Positions 22,871-30,949 of a stretch of 64,000 nucleotides of DNA are shown piece after piece. Both the position numbers and the translations under genes were made by a program. The DNA comes from Verrucomicrobiales bacterium (lineage in GTDB: Bacteria; Verrucomicrobiota; Verrucomicrobiia; Verrucomicrobiales; DEV007), in NCBI GenBank assembly GCA_002698785.1, contig PAAG01000028.1, forward strand, positions 1-64,000, in the 5' to 3' direction. The first letter of the stretch is position 1; each line of letters starts with the position of its first letter. The notes under the pieces were generated by a model. The model saw only the letters and a program-made list of their open reading frames with translations. It was not told the origin of the DNA and did not search any database.

Positions 22871-24657
22871 GCGGTCACCTTCTGGAGGTTCGATAAGCTT
22901 TCCACTGTCCACACCACCGGATAGATCTGCTCGTAATACCAGAGGCGGGCAAAATAAAACCCAATTGGTGACGGCTCGAAGTTCGAGCCGTTTTTTGTTG
23001 ATTTGGAAATCCACTCCGCGCCACGCACAAGTGCATCAACAGTCTGCAAGTCATTAGGGTTTCCCTGCGCTAAAGCAGATATCGCCAGGGCAGTCTCTTC
23101 GATGGATGACGGCGTGATGCCTCGGCCGCTTCCCCATCCGCCATCGGAATTCTGATTTTCGAGAAGCCACTCCCTCCCGGCCTTTACCATCTCAGGATCT
23201 TCTACGGGATTCAGGGCAAAAAGTACGTTTGCGGTCCCATACGTCGGATTTTCCTCATCATTTAGACGATCCTGATTTCCAAACCAGAGAGGAACCCACG
23301 AACCATCCGTCCTTTGTTGCTCCCGCAAATATCCTATCGCTTTAGCCTTCGCCCCGACAATGCGATCCCGTATTTCCTCCGGCATTTCTGCCTCCCAGGA
23401 GTGCCACGCACGCAAGGTGTGGGCTGTCAGATCCGGCGAAGACCGATCAAACGGCAAGGCACCCCATCCACGACAGAATGTTGGTATTCCTCCATCCCGA
23501 TTCTGCAGATTCAACAACCACACAACAGCTTTCTCGGCAGCATCAAGAGTTTCGGCCCCATCTTCGTTCAACGGTAGCCTCTTCAACGCAAGCAACGCTC
23601 CAGGAGTATCGTCCGCATCCGGAACTCCACCCGGTAGGTCTGTCCAAGCCCAACCTCCCGGCGGAGCATCGGTGAAAGGATGCACTTCCCGATACTGTTG
23701 CCCGAGCAGCCATTGCCGAACCTCGGAACTGGTATCAAAGGCAGCGGTTCCGTTTTCGGCGCCAAGGGCTTTTACACTCAAAGTTGTCGCCCACGTCGCT
23801 AGATTCGTATCGATTGGCCAACTTCCATCTTCGCGAACTGTATCCAGCAAAAACTCCACTGCCTTTTTCACCACAGGATGCTCCTTTTCCCCGGCCGATA
23901 CGAGCGCCATCGTAACGAAGCAGGTAAGCGGGGCCGCCTCAAGAAACCCACCCGAAGAAGGCTGTATTTCACTGAGCAGCCGTGAAACCCTGGGCCAGAC
24001 CGGTTGCTTCCACCAACCAGTGAGAAGGCGAAATACCGGACCGCCATTCCGGAACGCGGCATACCCAATCGCAATCAAAGCCGGCAAGGCATAACTCACT
24101 ACAGGCAGACGCATGGCAGCAAACCATCGACGGGGAAAAGCGGCCAGCTCAAACGGTAGAGGCAGCACCCATCGCCAGCCATCGCGTCCCAATGTTCCGC
24201 AGATTGCACAAAGCATCAGGATCGGGACGGAAAACGTCCGGTCCTTCCCGTATCTCGCCTTCACCGTTTCAGCAATCAACGCCGGAGAAAGAGAACCCAC
24301 GTAATCCGAAATCCAGAATCCGGCACGCCGAACACTAACATTTGCGCCTTCCCAGCCAAATCGTTTCAAAGCCGACCAGCAAAGGAGCGTCGTCGAGATA
24401 TTCGAATAGCTCCTCACCGTGTCGCCCCAGCCACCATCGGAATTTTGATTCTCACAGAGCCACAAGCATGCCGCCTTTATCTGGAGGGCATATCGCTCTT
24501 TATCCACAGATCCGAGAGCCACGATCGCCGTCGCAGTCGACAAAGCCGAAGTCGACAACTCCCCTGTCCAGTGACCATCCTCATTCCTTAGCGACAGAAG
24601 ATGTCGACGAGCATTCGCAAGGGTCTCTCCGATTAGGTCTCGATTCATATCACTCAA
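22864..24657 (-). CDS. Class II terpene (squalene-hopene) cyclase-like protein
   Basis: This 597-residue alpha/alpha-barrel protein has several QW motifs (QNSDGGWGDTVRSYSN, QNRDGGIPTFCRGWG, QRTDGSWVPLWFGNQ, QNSDGGWGSGRG). It also has the catalytic acidic motif in VPDADDTPGALLAL, matching the DXDDT of squalene-hopene cyclases. It is shorter than typical SHC (about 630-720 residues). Its likely role is proton-initiated cyclisation of a linear polyprenyl substrate at the membrane, squalene being the first guess. It overlaps the upstream prenyltransferase-like gene by 4 bp (ATGA), so they are co-translated. Confidence 0.82.
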   Translation of the reverse strand: MSDMNRDLIGETLANARRHLLSLRNEDGHWTGELSTSALSTATAIVALGSVDKERYALQIKAACLWLCENQNSDGGWGDTVRSYSNISTTLLCWSALKRFGWEGANVSVRRAGFWISDYVGSLSPALIAETVKARYGKDRTFSVPILMLCAICGTLGRDGWRWVLPLPFELAAFPRRWFAAMRLPVVSYALPALIAIGYAAFRNGGPVFRLLTGWWKQPVWPRVSRLLSEIQPSSGGFLEAAPLTCFVTMALVSAGEKEHPVVKKAVEFLLDTVREDGSWPIDTNLATWATTLSVKALGAENGTAAFDTSSEVRQWLLGQQYREVHPFTDAPPGGWAWTDLPGGVPDADDTPGALLALKRLPLNEDGAETLDAAEKAVVWLLNLQNRDGGIPTFCRGWGALPFDRSSPDLTAHTLRAWHSWEAEMPEEIRDRIVGAKAKAIGYLREQQRTDGSWVPLWFGNQDRLNDEENPTYGTANVLFALNPVEDPEMVKAGREWLLENQNSDGGWGSGRGITPSSIEETALAISALAQGNPNDLQTVDALVRGAEWISKSTKNGSNFEPSPIGFYFARLWYYEQIYPVVWTVESLSNLQKVTAH

Positions 24658-25541
24658 AGTGCGAGATGCCCGAGAGCCAGCAGCCCATAGTACGTGTACT
24701 CAATGTCGAGATCATCGTCCTCCCAGTTCCCATGAAATCCTCCTGCGGCGGTCCACAACGTATCAATGTAATCCAAGGCTCGCTCTTTGATTCCTTCAAA
24801 AGGCACCTGTAGGCCGTCCAGCGCATGCAGCGCCACGGCGGTCGAGAGAAGATCCGGCATGGGGGCCAGCGGAAAAGCGAGGAAGCCACCCTCTTCATGA
24901 AAGCTTCCCAGAATCCATTCAGGCGTATTCTCCGGAATAGGTAAGCGGAGATTACGGCACAGAGTTACTGCTGCCGCAGTAGAAGGAATGTTAGGGACAG
25001 GAATATCTTTGTCATTAGCCCAAGCCCCATCCTCGGTTTTCAGGGAAGAAATACAGCTCACCACTCCTTCCGCGTTGGGAAGAGTTCTCCCATGATCCGA
25101 GTAGGCACCATACGCGAGAAAACAGGCGTAGGCCGACCCGGTTTCCGAATCCTCCGCCTGGTTGTATCCACCATCTGGAGTGCGAAACGACTCAATGCCT
25201 TGATAAATTTTACTCAGTTGGTCCTCACTCGGCTTCGGCTCTACTGCAGACCAGCAACGAGCCAGGCAGCACAGGTGAACAAAATCCAATTCCTCCAGCC
25301 TCTCAAAACGCGAAGTCAGAAAAGAGCGCAGGGCCTCGTGAGGAATCTCCTTCTGCAGTGCCGTCAGCGCATCGATTGCGAAGCTGGTGTAATAAAGGTC
25401 TGGCTCACCATCCCGATCAATGAAACCACCGGACTCAGCCTGCGAGCCGATGACGAACTGGTGAATCAGTTCCGTTGCCTCATCGCCCAGAACCGAGGGA
25501 GCCAGGCGGGCGACCTGTAACATTTCAAGCCGGAGAGACAT
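24654..25541 (-). CDS. Prenyltransferase/squalene-oxidase repeat protein (companion of the cyclase)
   Basis: Starting at ATG 25541 (MSLRLEMLQVARLAP), the 295-residue protein is built from the same alpha/alpha-barrel repeats (ESGGFIDRDGEPDLYYTSFA, PDGGYNQAEDSETGSAYAC, EDGAWANDKDIPVPNIPS, AAGGFHGNWEDDDLDIEYTYY). It looks like the beta subunit of geranylgeranyl transferases and lacks the DXDDT motif. It may form a complex with, or be a partial paralogue of, the following cyclase, with whose start it overlaps. Enzymatic activity cannot be claimed. Confidence 0.75.
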   Translation of the reverse strand: MSLRLEMLQVARLAPSVLGDEATELIHQFVIGSQAESGGFIDRDGEPDLYYTSFAIDALTALQKEIPHEALRSFLTSRFERLEELDFVHLCCLARCWSAVEPKPSEDQLSKIYQGIESFRTPDGGYNQAEDSETGSAYACFLAYGAYSDHGRTLPNAEGVVSCISSLKTEDGAWANDKDIPVPNIPSTAAAVTLCRNLRLPIPENTPEWILGSFHEEGGFLAFPLAPMPDLLSTAVALHALDGLQVPFEGIKERALDYIDTLWTAAGGFHGNWEDDDLDIEYTYYGLLALGHLAL

Positions 25542-25549
25542 AAGCAATC

Positions 25550-26113
25550 TTATTCAGAGGGCATATCGACCAGATTCATCTGGTTGTCGATATCCTTGGT
25601 AAAGTCACCGGAAAAAACAACAACCGCATGCTCTTGTATCCGCTTCAGGTCTCGGGGATTCGTATAATCGCCTTTCAATGTCACGATGCCTTCTTTGTAC
25701 TCCACAGATCCGTTCTTCACATTGTACAGAAAAGGAATCAAGAAAAGTTCCGTCACGCGGTTACCCCATCCCACCGCATACCGAGAAGTATCTCGGACAA
25801 GATTGTTCTCGATTCGCGTGCCAGAAAAAGCCTCTCCCAACTCTTGCTCGATTCTCTCAATTTGAATCCTGCTCTTCAGCGAACCATTCACTACGATTTT
25901 ATCCTCCTCCATCGTCACCAGCAGTTCCGGCTCCTTTCGAACGACCGGTTTTGGTTTTGGCTCCTTCTCGGCCTCAACAATCACTTCCACCTCCTGTTTT
26001 TCGTCAGTCTTTTCGACGTCACCCTCCGCGCTTGGCTGCCTTTTTTCGCATCCAGTGAACAGAGAAAACGAAAGCAAAAGCAGAAGCCAACGACAAAGTG
26101 TACGGGGAGACAT
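25550..26113 (-). CDS. Predicted lipoprotein with BON-like fold
   Basis: The 187-residue protein has a lipoprotein signal with lipobox LFTGC around residue 22, then a Glu/Lys/Pro linker (EAEKEPKPKPVVRKEP). The C-terminal part LLVTMEEDKIVVNGSLKSRIQIERIEQEL and NGSVEYKEGIVTLKGDYTNPRD resembles BON/OmpA-associated domains that appear as paired repeats. It lies 8 bp upstream of the prenyltransferase-repeat gene and so leads the three-gene operon. It would sit on a membrane facing the periplasm, perhaps anchoring the pair. Confidence 0.7.
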   Translation of the reverse strand: MSPRTLCRWLLLLLSFSLFTGCEKRQPSAEGDVEKTDEKQEVEVIVEAEKEPKPKPVVRKEPELLVTMEEDKIVVNGSLKSRIQIERIEQELGEAFSGTRIENNLVRDTSRYAVGWGNRVTELFLIPFLYNVKNGSVEYKEGIVTLKGDYTNPRDLKRIQEHAVVVFSGDFTKDIDNQMNLVDMPSE

Positions 26114-26208
26114 GCCTCACATTGTAGGACAATCGTTTCCGTAGGCAATCACGTTAAACCTTGTCGCACTGGGGAGTGCCTCTATCATCCCTGAAAACAT
26201 ACTATTTC

Positions 26209-27630
26209 ATGAGTAAAACCTACGACTTTCTGGTCATCGGTGGAGGAAGCGCCGGTTACGCTGCTGCTCGCACCGCGCACGAATTTGGCCTCAAAACTGC
26301 CGTTGTCGATGGTGCCCCCGAACTGGGCGGACTTTGCATCCTCCGCGGTTGCATGCCTTCGAAGACCCTTATTGAATCTTCAAATCGATTCCGGGCAATG
26401 AGGCGCGCCTCAGAATTCGGGTTGTCTGCAGAAAACTTATCTGTCTCCACAGAAAAGATCATCGCACGGAAGCGGGTCCTCATAGACGACTTCGCCAGTT
26501 ACCGCCAACAGCAGCTACAGGATGAGAGATTCGACCTCATTCGTGGGCATGCCTCCTTCTCGTCCCCTCATTCCGTAACGGTCCGCCCCCTCGGAGGCGG
26601 AGACCCCTTCGAAGTCGAATTTAAGACTTCACTGATTTCTGCTGGCTCAAAGATTTCCCGCATTCACATCGATGGTTTGGAAGAAACAGGTTACTGGACA
26701 AGCAACGACGTGCTCGATGCCGAGACCGTTCCTCCCAGCTTCATCGTCCTCGGCGGAGGAGCCATCGCGTTGGAAATGGCATGCTACCTCGAGGGCATCG
26801 GCCGCAACGTCACCGTGATCCAGCGGAGCGACCAAGTCCTTTCCGGTTCCGATCGCGATGTCGCGGACGCAGTGAAAGACGCAATCAACGAGCGGGAAAA
26901 TATCAACATCATCACCGGCACCTCGCTAAAACGAGTCACCCTCGATCCCGAATCGGGGAAAAAAGTCGTCATCTTCGAAAAAGACGGAAAAGAACAGCAA
27001 GTCGAAGCCAATGAGATCTTGCAGGCACTCGGCAGATCCCCCCACAGCGATGGGCTCCAGACGAGCGAAGCAAACGTCGCAGTGGATCACAAAGGCCGAG
27101 TCGAGTGCGGCCCAGACCAACGCACTTCAACAGAGCACATCTTCGCAGCCGGAGACATCTGCGGTCCCCATGAGATCGTTCACATCGCAATCGAACAGGG
27201 AGAAATCGCGGCAAACAACGCAGCCATTCACCTCGGCAAAAACGCACGCCCCATCCGAAAGATGGATTACCGCCTCGTTTTACTTGGAATCTTCACAGAC
27301 CCAGAAGTCGCCACCGTGGGGCTCACCGAGGAAGAAGCAAAAAAGAAAGGCCTCAGCCTGGCTTCAGCCACCTACCCTTTCGACGACCACGGAAAGTCCA
27401 TGGTAAAAGGGGAAACACACGGCTTCGTGAAGATGATTGCGAACACGGAAACCGGCGAAATCGTCGGCGCAGCTGTCGTCGGCCCGGAGGCTACAGAGCT
27501 AATCCACGAAATTACCGTAGCCATGCACTTTCACTGCACGACTGAGGAATTTCTAAAAATCCCACACTACCATCCGACCCTTAGTGAAATTTGGACATAT
27601 CCCGCAGAAGATCTTTTATTTTCTGACTGA
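26209..27630 (+). CDS. FAD-dependent pyridine nucleotide-disulphide oxidoreductase (dihydrolipoamide dehydrogenase-like)
   Basis: From ATG 26209 this 473-residue flavoenzyme shows the FAD motif FLVIGGGSAGYAAART and the redox disulphide GLCILRGCMPSK (C-x4-C). The NAD(P) motif is FIVLGGGAIALEMACYLE, and there is an AAGDICG-type second FAD site. The C-terminal base pair His-Glu appears in HYHPTLSEIW. The group includes lipoamide dehydrogenase, mercuric reductase and soluble transhydrogenase. No E2 or mer partner is beside it, so the substrate is uncertain. The ORF could start at 26161 (TTG), but no signal supports it. Confidence 0.92.
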   Translation: MSKTYDFLVIGGGSAGYAAARTAHEFGLKTAVVDGAPELGGLCILRGCMPSKTLIESSNRFRAMRRASEFGLSAENLSVSTEKIIARKRVLIDDFASYRQQQLQDERFDLIRGHASFSSPHSVTVRPLGGGDPFEVEFKTSLISAGSKISRIHIDGLEETGYWTSNDVLDAETVPPSFIVLGGGAIALEMACYLEGIGRNVTVIQRSDQVLSGSDRDVADAVKDAINERENINIITGTSLKRVTLDPESGKKVVIFEKDGKEQQVEANEILQALGRSPHSDGLQTSEANVAVDHKGRVECGPDQRTSTEHIFAAGDICGPHEIVHIAIEQGEIAANNAAIHLGKNARPIRKMDYRLVLLGIFTDPEVATVGLTEEEAKKKGLSLASATYPFDDHGKSMVKGETHGFVKMIANTETGEIVGAAVVGPEATELIHEITVAMHFHCTTEEFLKIPHYHPTLSEIWTYPAEDLLFSD

Positions 27631-27699
27631 TTACCGTATACTCCCGCAGCGAATCGGGCCATACGCCTGGAAAACTGGAAAACTTCACACAATTCAGCC

Positions 27700-28203
27700 G
27701 TGCTAAAGCAAATCATCAATCAAGACGAAGCTCCGGAGAATACGGAGGGCGGAGACAACAAGCCCTCCGAGGCACCCGCTTCCTTACCGAAGAGCAAACC
27801 GGTATCTTCTCCTTCGATCACCGGTAGCCGAAATATCCTTTCCAGCGACGTAGAAATTCGCGGTAAACTCCGGTTTTCGAACGACCTCATCATCGATGGT
27901 CGAATCGAGGGCGAAGTCAATTCCGAGGGCGACCTGACAGTCGGTGAAAACGCAACTGTCGTAGGCGACATCCGCACACGTTCCGTTGTCGTCTTTGGTA
28001 GAGTCGAAGGAAACATCACCGTCACCGACCGCTGCGAGCTGAAGCAGAACGCAGAACTTCATGGCGATGTCGCAGCTGGAAAGCTCGCCATCGAAGAAGG
28101 CGCTACTTTTATGGGATCATCGACCGTTGGAAATCCAAAATCTGGATCTTCCTCATCGAAGAAGTCCGACGACAAGCCATCCGACGGAGGAGGCGATTCC
28201 TGA
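27700..28203 (+). CDS. Bactofilin (polymer-forming cytoskeletal protein)
   Basis: A GTG start at 27700 gives 167 residues. Poorly structured ends, with many S, K and D, flank a core of six-residue beta-helix turns (VEIRGKLRF, IIDGRIEGEVNSEGDL, VGDIRTRSVVVFGRVEGNITV, AELHGDVAAGKLAIEEGA). Bactofilins polymerise without nucleotides into filaments at the membrane and organise cell-wall enzymes or chromosome partners. A terminator follows, and a second bactofilin-type gene is 98 bp downstream. Confidence 0.92.
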   Translation: MLKQIINQDEAPENTEGGDNKPSEAPASLPKSKPVSSPSITGSRNILSSDVEIRGKLRFSNDLIIDGRIEGEVNSEGDLTVGENATVVGDIRTRSVVVFGRVEGNITVTDRCELKQNAELHGDVAAGKLAIEEGATFMGSSTVGNPKSGSSSSKKSDDKPSDGGGDS

Positions 28204-28253
28204 AAGTATTTCGATACTAGATTCGCCGCGTTCGTAACGATACCGGCATTCAG

Positions 28254-28281
28254 GCGCGCCGGGTTCTCCAGGCGCGCTTTT
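28254..28281 (+). terminator. Terminator between the two bactofilin genes
   Basis: GCGCGCC (28254-28260) pairs with GGCGCGC (28271-28277) across a ten-base loop and is followed by TTTT and GATTTT. It lies 50 bp after the first bactofilin stop and 21 bp before the second start. Confidence 0.65.
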
Positions 28282-28301
28282 GATTTTGACCAGTCACGCA
28301 A

Positions 28302-29438
28302 GTGTTTCGCAGTTTTCACAAATCCAAGACCGTCCTGCTGGATTGCCCCTATTGCGGTAATACCCAGGCAGAACCGGCTCTCGTGATCTCTTCCTACTGC
28401 CGCGAATGTGGCGAGCATTTTCGCGTTCAAAAAGGAAAGGCCATTGCAAGTCCCGGCGCTCGCGTAACCGGGGTTGCCGAAATCAGGAAACACGAAGAGA
28501 AAAAATCACCTCCGAAAGAGGAAAGCCAGAAAGTGGAAACCTCCGAAGATGCGTGGCTCGTGACCGCTGAAGAAAAAGACAAAGGGGCACGACCACTCTC
28601 CAAACCTGCTCCCGAAGACGATAGCACTGACGAAGGAATTTCTGCAGGTGCATTTTTCGGATTAGCAGAAGACGAAGAAGAGACCTCTTCTTCGAGCAAA
28701 AAATCTATCGGCGACAAAGCACAGTCTCGCGAGATTCTCGCCGAGGGCAGCATGGGAACTCTCCTGCAGAACCAGACAGAGACTGCTCCTCAACTGCCGG
28801 AGAAAGAGAAAATGCCGGCGAATTACAAACCGCCAGGCAAAAAGAAAAAGACCGAACACGCTTCCGAACTCACTGTTCGCTGCTTCCGATGCTATCACAT
28901 CCAGAAGGTCTCACGATTCGCAAAGTCCACTCAGTGCGAACGTTGCAGCGTTTACATCAGTCTCGCCAACTACGAGATCAAAGCGAACAAATGCCACACC
29001 CTTCGCACGAGAGGAGACATTGTGATCTCACGCCGTGGCGGACTCATAAATAATTCCGAGATCGCCTGCCACAACCTCACAGTAAACGGCGCGATCGACG
29101 CGCGTGTCGATTGCTCCGGCACGGCAGTGTTTCGCCACTCGGGCATTGTTCACGGACAACTCTTCTGCCAAAAACTGATCGTCGAAAAGAACTGCGAAGT
29201 CAGTTTTCCTGATGGGGTAAAAACAGAACGAGCAGAGATTCACGGGCACCTCACCGGGAACATGACCTGCTCGAAAATATTGAGAGTTTCCCGCGCAGGC
29301 ATCGTCGAAGGCAATGTCGTTGCTGCGGAAACCGACATCAAAGACGGCGGTCGCATCTCCGGCGAGACAGAGATTAAGGCCGACGTGAAAACAGACCTTC
29401 CGCTGAAGATGGGATTCAATCCGACAATCATCGGCTAG
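28302..29438 (+). CDS. Bactofilin-like protein with two zinc-ribbon domains
   Basis: The 378-residue protein (GTG start) begins with a zinc ribbon (LDCPYCGNTQAE ... YCRECGEHF). A long acidic, Ser/Lys-rich linker follows to about residue 185. A second ribbon is VRCFRCYHIQKVS ... CERCSVYI. The bactofilin-type beta-helix then runs to the end (GDIVISRRGG, GAIDARVDCSGTAV, GIVHGQLFCQKL, AEIHGHLTGNMTC, GIVEGNVVAAETDI, GGRISGETEI). The pairing with zinc ribbons suggests DNA, RNA or protein contacts added to a filament-forming core. It sits just behind the terminator of the classical bactofilin gene. Confidence 0.85.
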   Translation: MFRSFHKSKTVLLDCPYCGNTQAEPALVISSYCRECGEHFRVQKGKAIASPGARVTGVAEIRKHEEKKSPPKEESQKVETSEDAWLVTAEEKDKGARPLSKPAPEDDSTDEGISAGAFFGLAEDEEETSSSSKKSIGDKAQSREILAEGSMGTLLQNQTETAPQLPEKEKMPANYKPPGKKKKTEHASELTVRCFRCYHIQKVSRFAKSTQCERCSVYISLANYEIKANKCHTLRTRGDIVISRRGGLINNSEIACHNLTVNGAIDARVDCSGTAVFRHSGIVHGQLFCQKLIVEKNCEVSFPDGVKTERAEIHGHLTGNMTCSKILRVSRAGIVEGNVVAAETDIKDGGRISGETEIKADVKTDLPLKMGFNPTIIG

Positions 29439-29457
29439 GACACACACTTTCATACAA

Positions 29458-30402
29458 ATGACAGCTACTGCCACTACCACCGATCTGAGAGCCGACATCC
29501 TCGCGCTCAAAGAGGAACGAAACGCCGTGATCCTCGCACACAACTACCAGATTTCCGAAATTCAGGAAATCGCCGACTACGTGGGAGACTCGCTCGGGCT
29601 ATCCTTTCGGGCACAGGAGACAGACGCCGAGGTAATCGCTTTTTGTGGAGTACACTTCATGGCCGAAACGGCCAAGATCATTAATCCGGAAAAAACCGTC
29701 ATTCTTCCCGATGCCGACGCCGGCTGCTCACTCGAAGACTCTTGCCCGGCCCCCGAACTGAAAGCGTTCCTGGAAGAAAACGCCGATCAGAACTACTACG
29801 TCATCACTTACATCAACTCCTCTGCCGCAGTAAAGGCATTGTCGGATGTCATCTGCACAAGTGGCAACGCCGTCCGTATCGTGGAGGCCGCGCCAAAAGA
29901 CAGACCCATCCTGTTCGTCCCCGACCAGAATCTGGGAGCATGGGTATCGCAGCAAACAGGAAGGCAGATGGACTTCTGGAACGGCAATTGTTACGTCCAC
30001 GTGGAGTTCACACGCGAGAGCATTCAGAAAATCAAAGACGAGTATCCTGACGCCGCAGTCGTAGCCCACCCCGAGTGCACAACAGCCGTCCGCCTTCTTG
30101 CCGATGAGGTATGCTCGACAGAGAAGATGGTGCATTTCTGCAAAGAGTCTCCCTCACAAAACATTATCGTAGTCACCGAATCAGGCATGCTCCACCGTCT
30201 CCGACGTGAAGTGCCTGAAAAGAATCTCATCGCCGGTCCTACCGACCACTGTGCATGCGCTGACTGCCGGTACATGAAGATGAATACGATGGAGAAACTC
30301 TACCTATGCCTTCGCGACCTGAGTCCGGAAGTTACCCTCAGCGAAGAAGAAAGGGAAGCAGCCAAGGCCCCCATCATGCGTATGCTCGAACTCAGCAAGT
30401 AA
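29458..30402 (+). CDS. nadA: Quinolinate synthase
   Basis: The 314-residue enzyme condenses iminoaspartate with dihydroxyacetone phosphate to quinolinate, in de novo NAD synthesis. It shows VILAHNYQISEIQEIADYVG, the [4Fe-4S] cysteines (FCGVHFMAET, ICTSGNAV region, and TDHCACADCRYMKM near the end), DADAGCSLEDSCP, VPDQNLG and HPECTTAV. No nadB or nadC gene is in the window, so the partners are elsewhere. It is followed after 22 bp by a DUF5069 gene. Confidence 0.96.
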   Translation: MTATATTTDLRADILALKEERNAVILAHNYQISEIQEIADYVGDSLGLSFRAQETDAEVIAFCGVHFMAETAKIINPEKTVILPDADAGCSLEDSCPAPELKAFLEENADQNYYVITYINSSAAVKALSDVICTSGNAVRIVEAAPKDRPILFVPDQNLGAWVSQQTGRQMDFWNGNCYVHVEFTRESIQKIKDEYPDAAVVAHPECTTAVRLLADEVCSTEKMVHFCKESPSQNIIVVTESGMLHRLRREVPEKNLIAGPTDHCACADCRYMKMNTMEKLYLCLRDLSPEVTLSEEEREAAKAPIMRMLELSK

Positions 30403-30424
30403 CACCTCCCCTCCTGAAAACCCC

Positions 30425-30949
30425 ATGAGTGAATACAACTGGAACACCACTTTCCTTGATCTCTTCGACCGTTGCCTCGAAAAATACAATTCCGGCGATA
30501 CCGATTTCGAAAACTATTACAGCGAAGAAGATTCCGCCTTCCTGAAATCAATCGGATACAAACCTCGCGAGTTCTTCGACTTCATCGAAGACTACGGCGA
30601 CGACGGGGACCCAACTCCCGGAAACGCACTCCTTATTGCGAGCGTCCGTCGCGACTACCTCAACACCGTCATGAACGGAGAACTCAGTTCGCACGAGATC
30701 AAGCCTTCCGAACTTCCGCCCAAAAACGAAGAGATCGATGGAATTGTCTGGCTCCCCCGAATCATCGTAAAAGCAAAGGGAAAACTCCGGGGCGAACTGG
30801 ATCCAGAGATCATGTTCAGCTGTGGTGGCGACCGTGCATTTTTGCGCCGCCACGACATTGCACCGGCTGACTTTCTCAGAGCTGTATGGGCCTTCTTCGA
30901 CGAACCCGATAAAATCGTCGACTACGTCAAAAACTACTCCACCAAATGA
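30425..30949 (+). CDS. DUF5069 family protein
   Basis: This 174-residue cytosolic protein of acidic composition contains NTTFLDLFDRCLEKYNSG, ENYYSEEDSAFLKSIGYK, EFFDFIEDYGDDGDP and LIASVRRDYLNTVMNGE, which fit the DUF5069 family seen across Verrucomicrobia. Its function is unknown. Its TGA overlaps the ATG of the TPR gene by four bases (ATGA), which implies coupled translation. Confidence 0.75.
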   Translation: MSEYNWNTTFLDLFDRCLEKYNSGDTDFENYYSEEDSAFLKSIGYKPREFFDFIEDYGDDGDPTPGNALLIASVRRDYLNTVMNGELSSHEIKPSELPPKNEEIDGIVWLPRIIVKAKGKLRGELDPEIMFSCGGDRAFLRRHDIAPADFLRAVWAFFDEPDKIVDYVKNYSTK

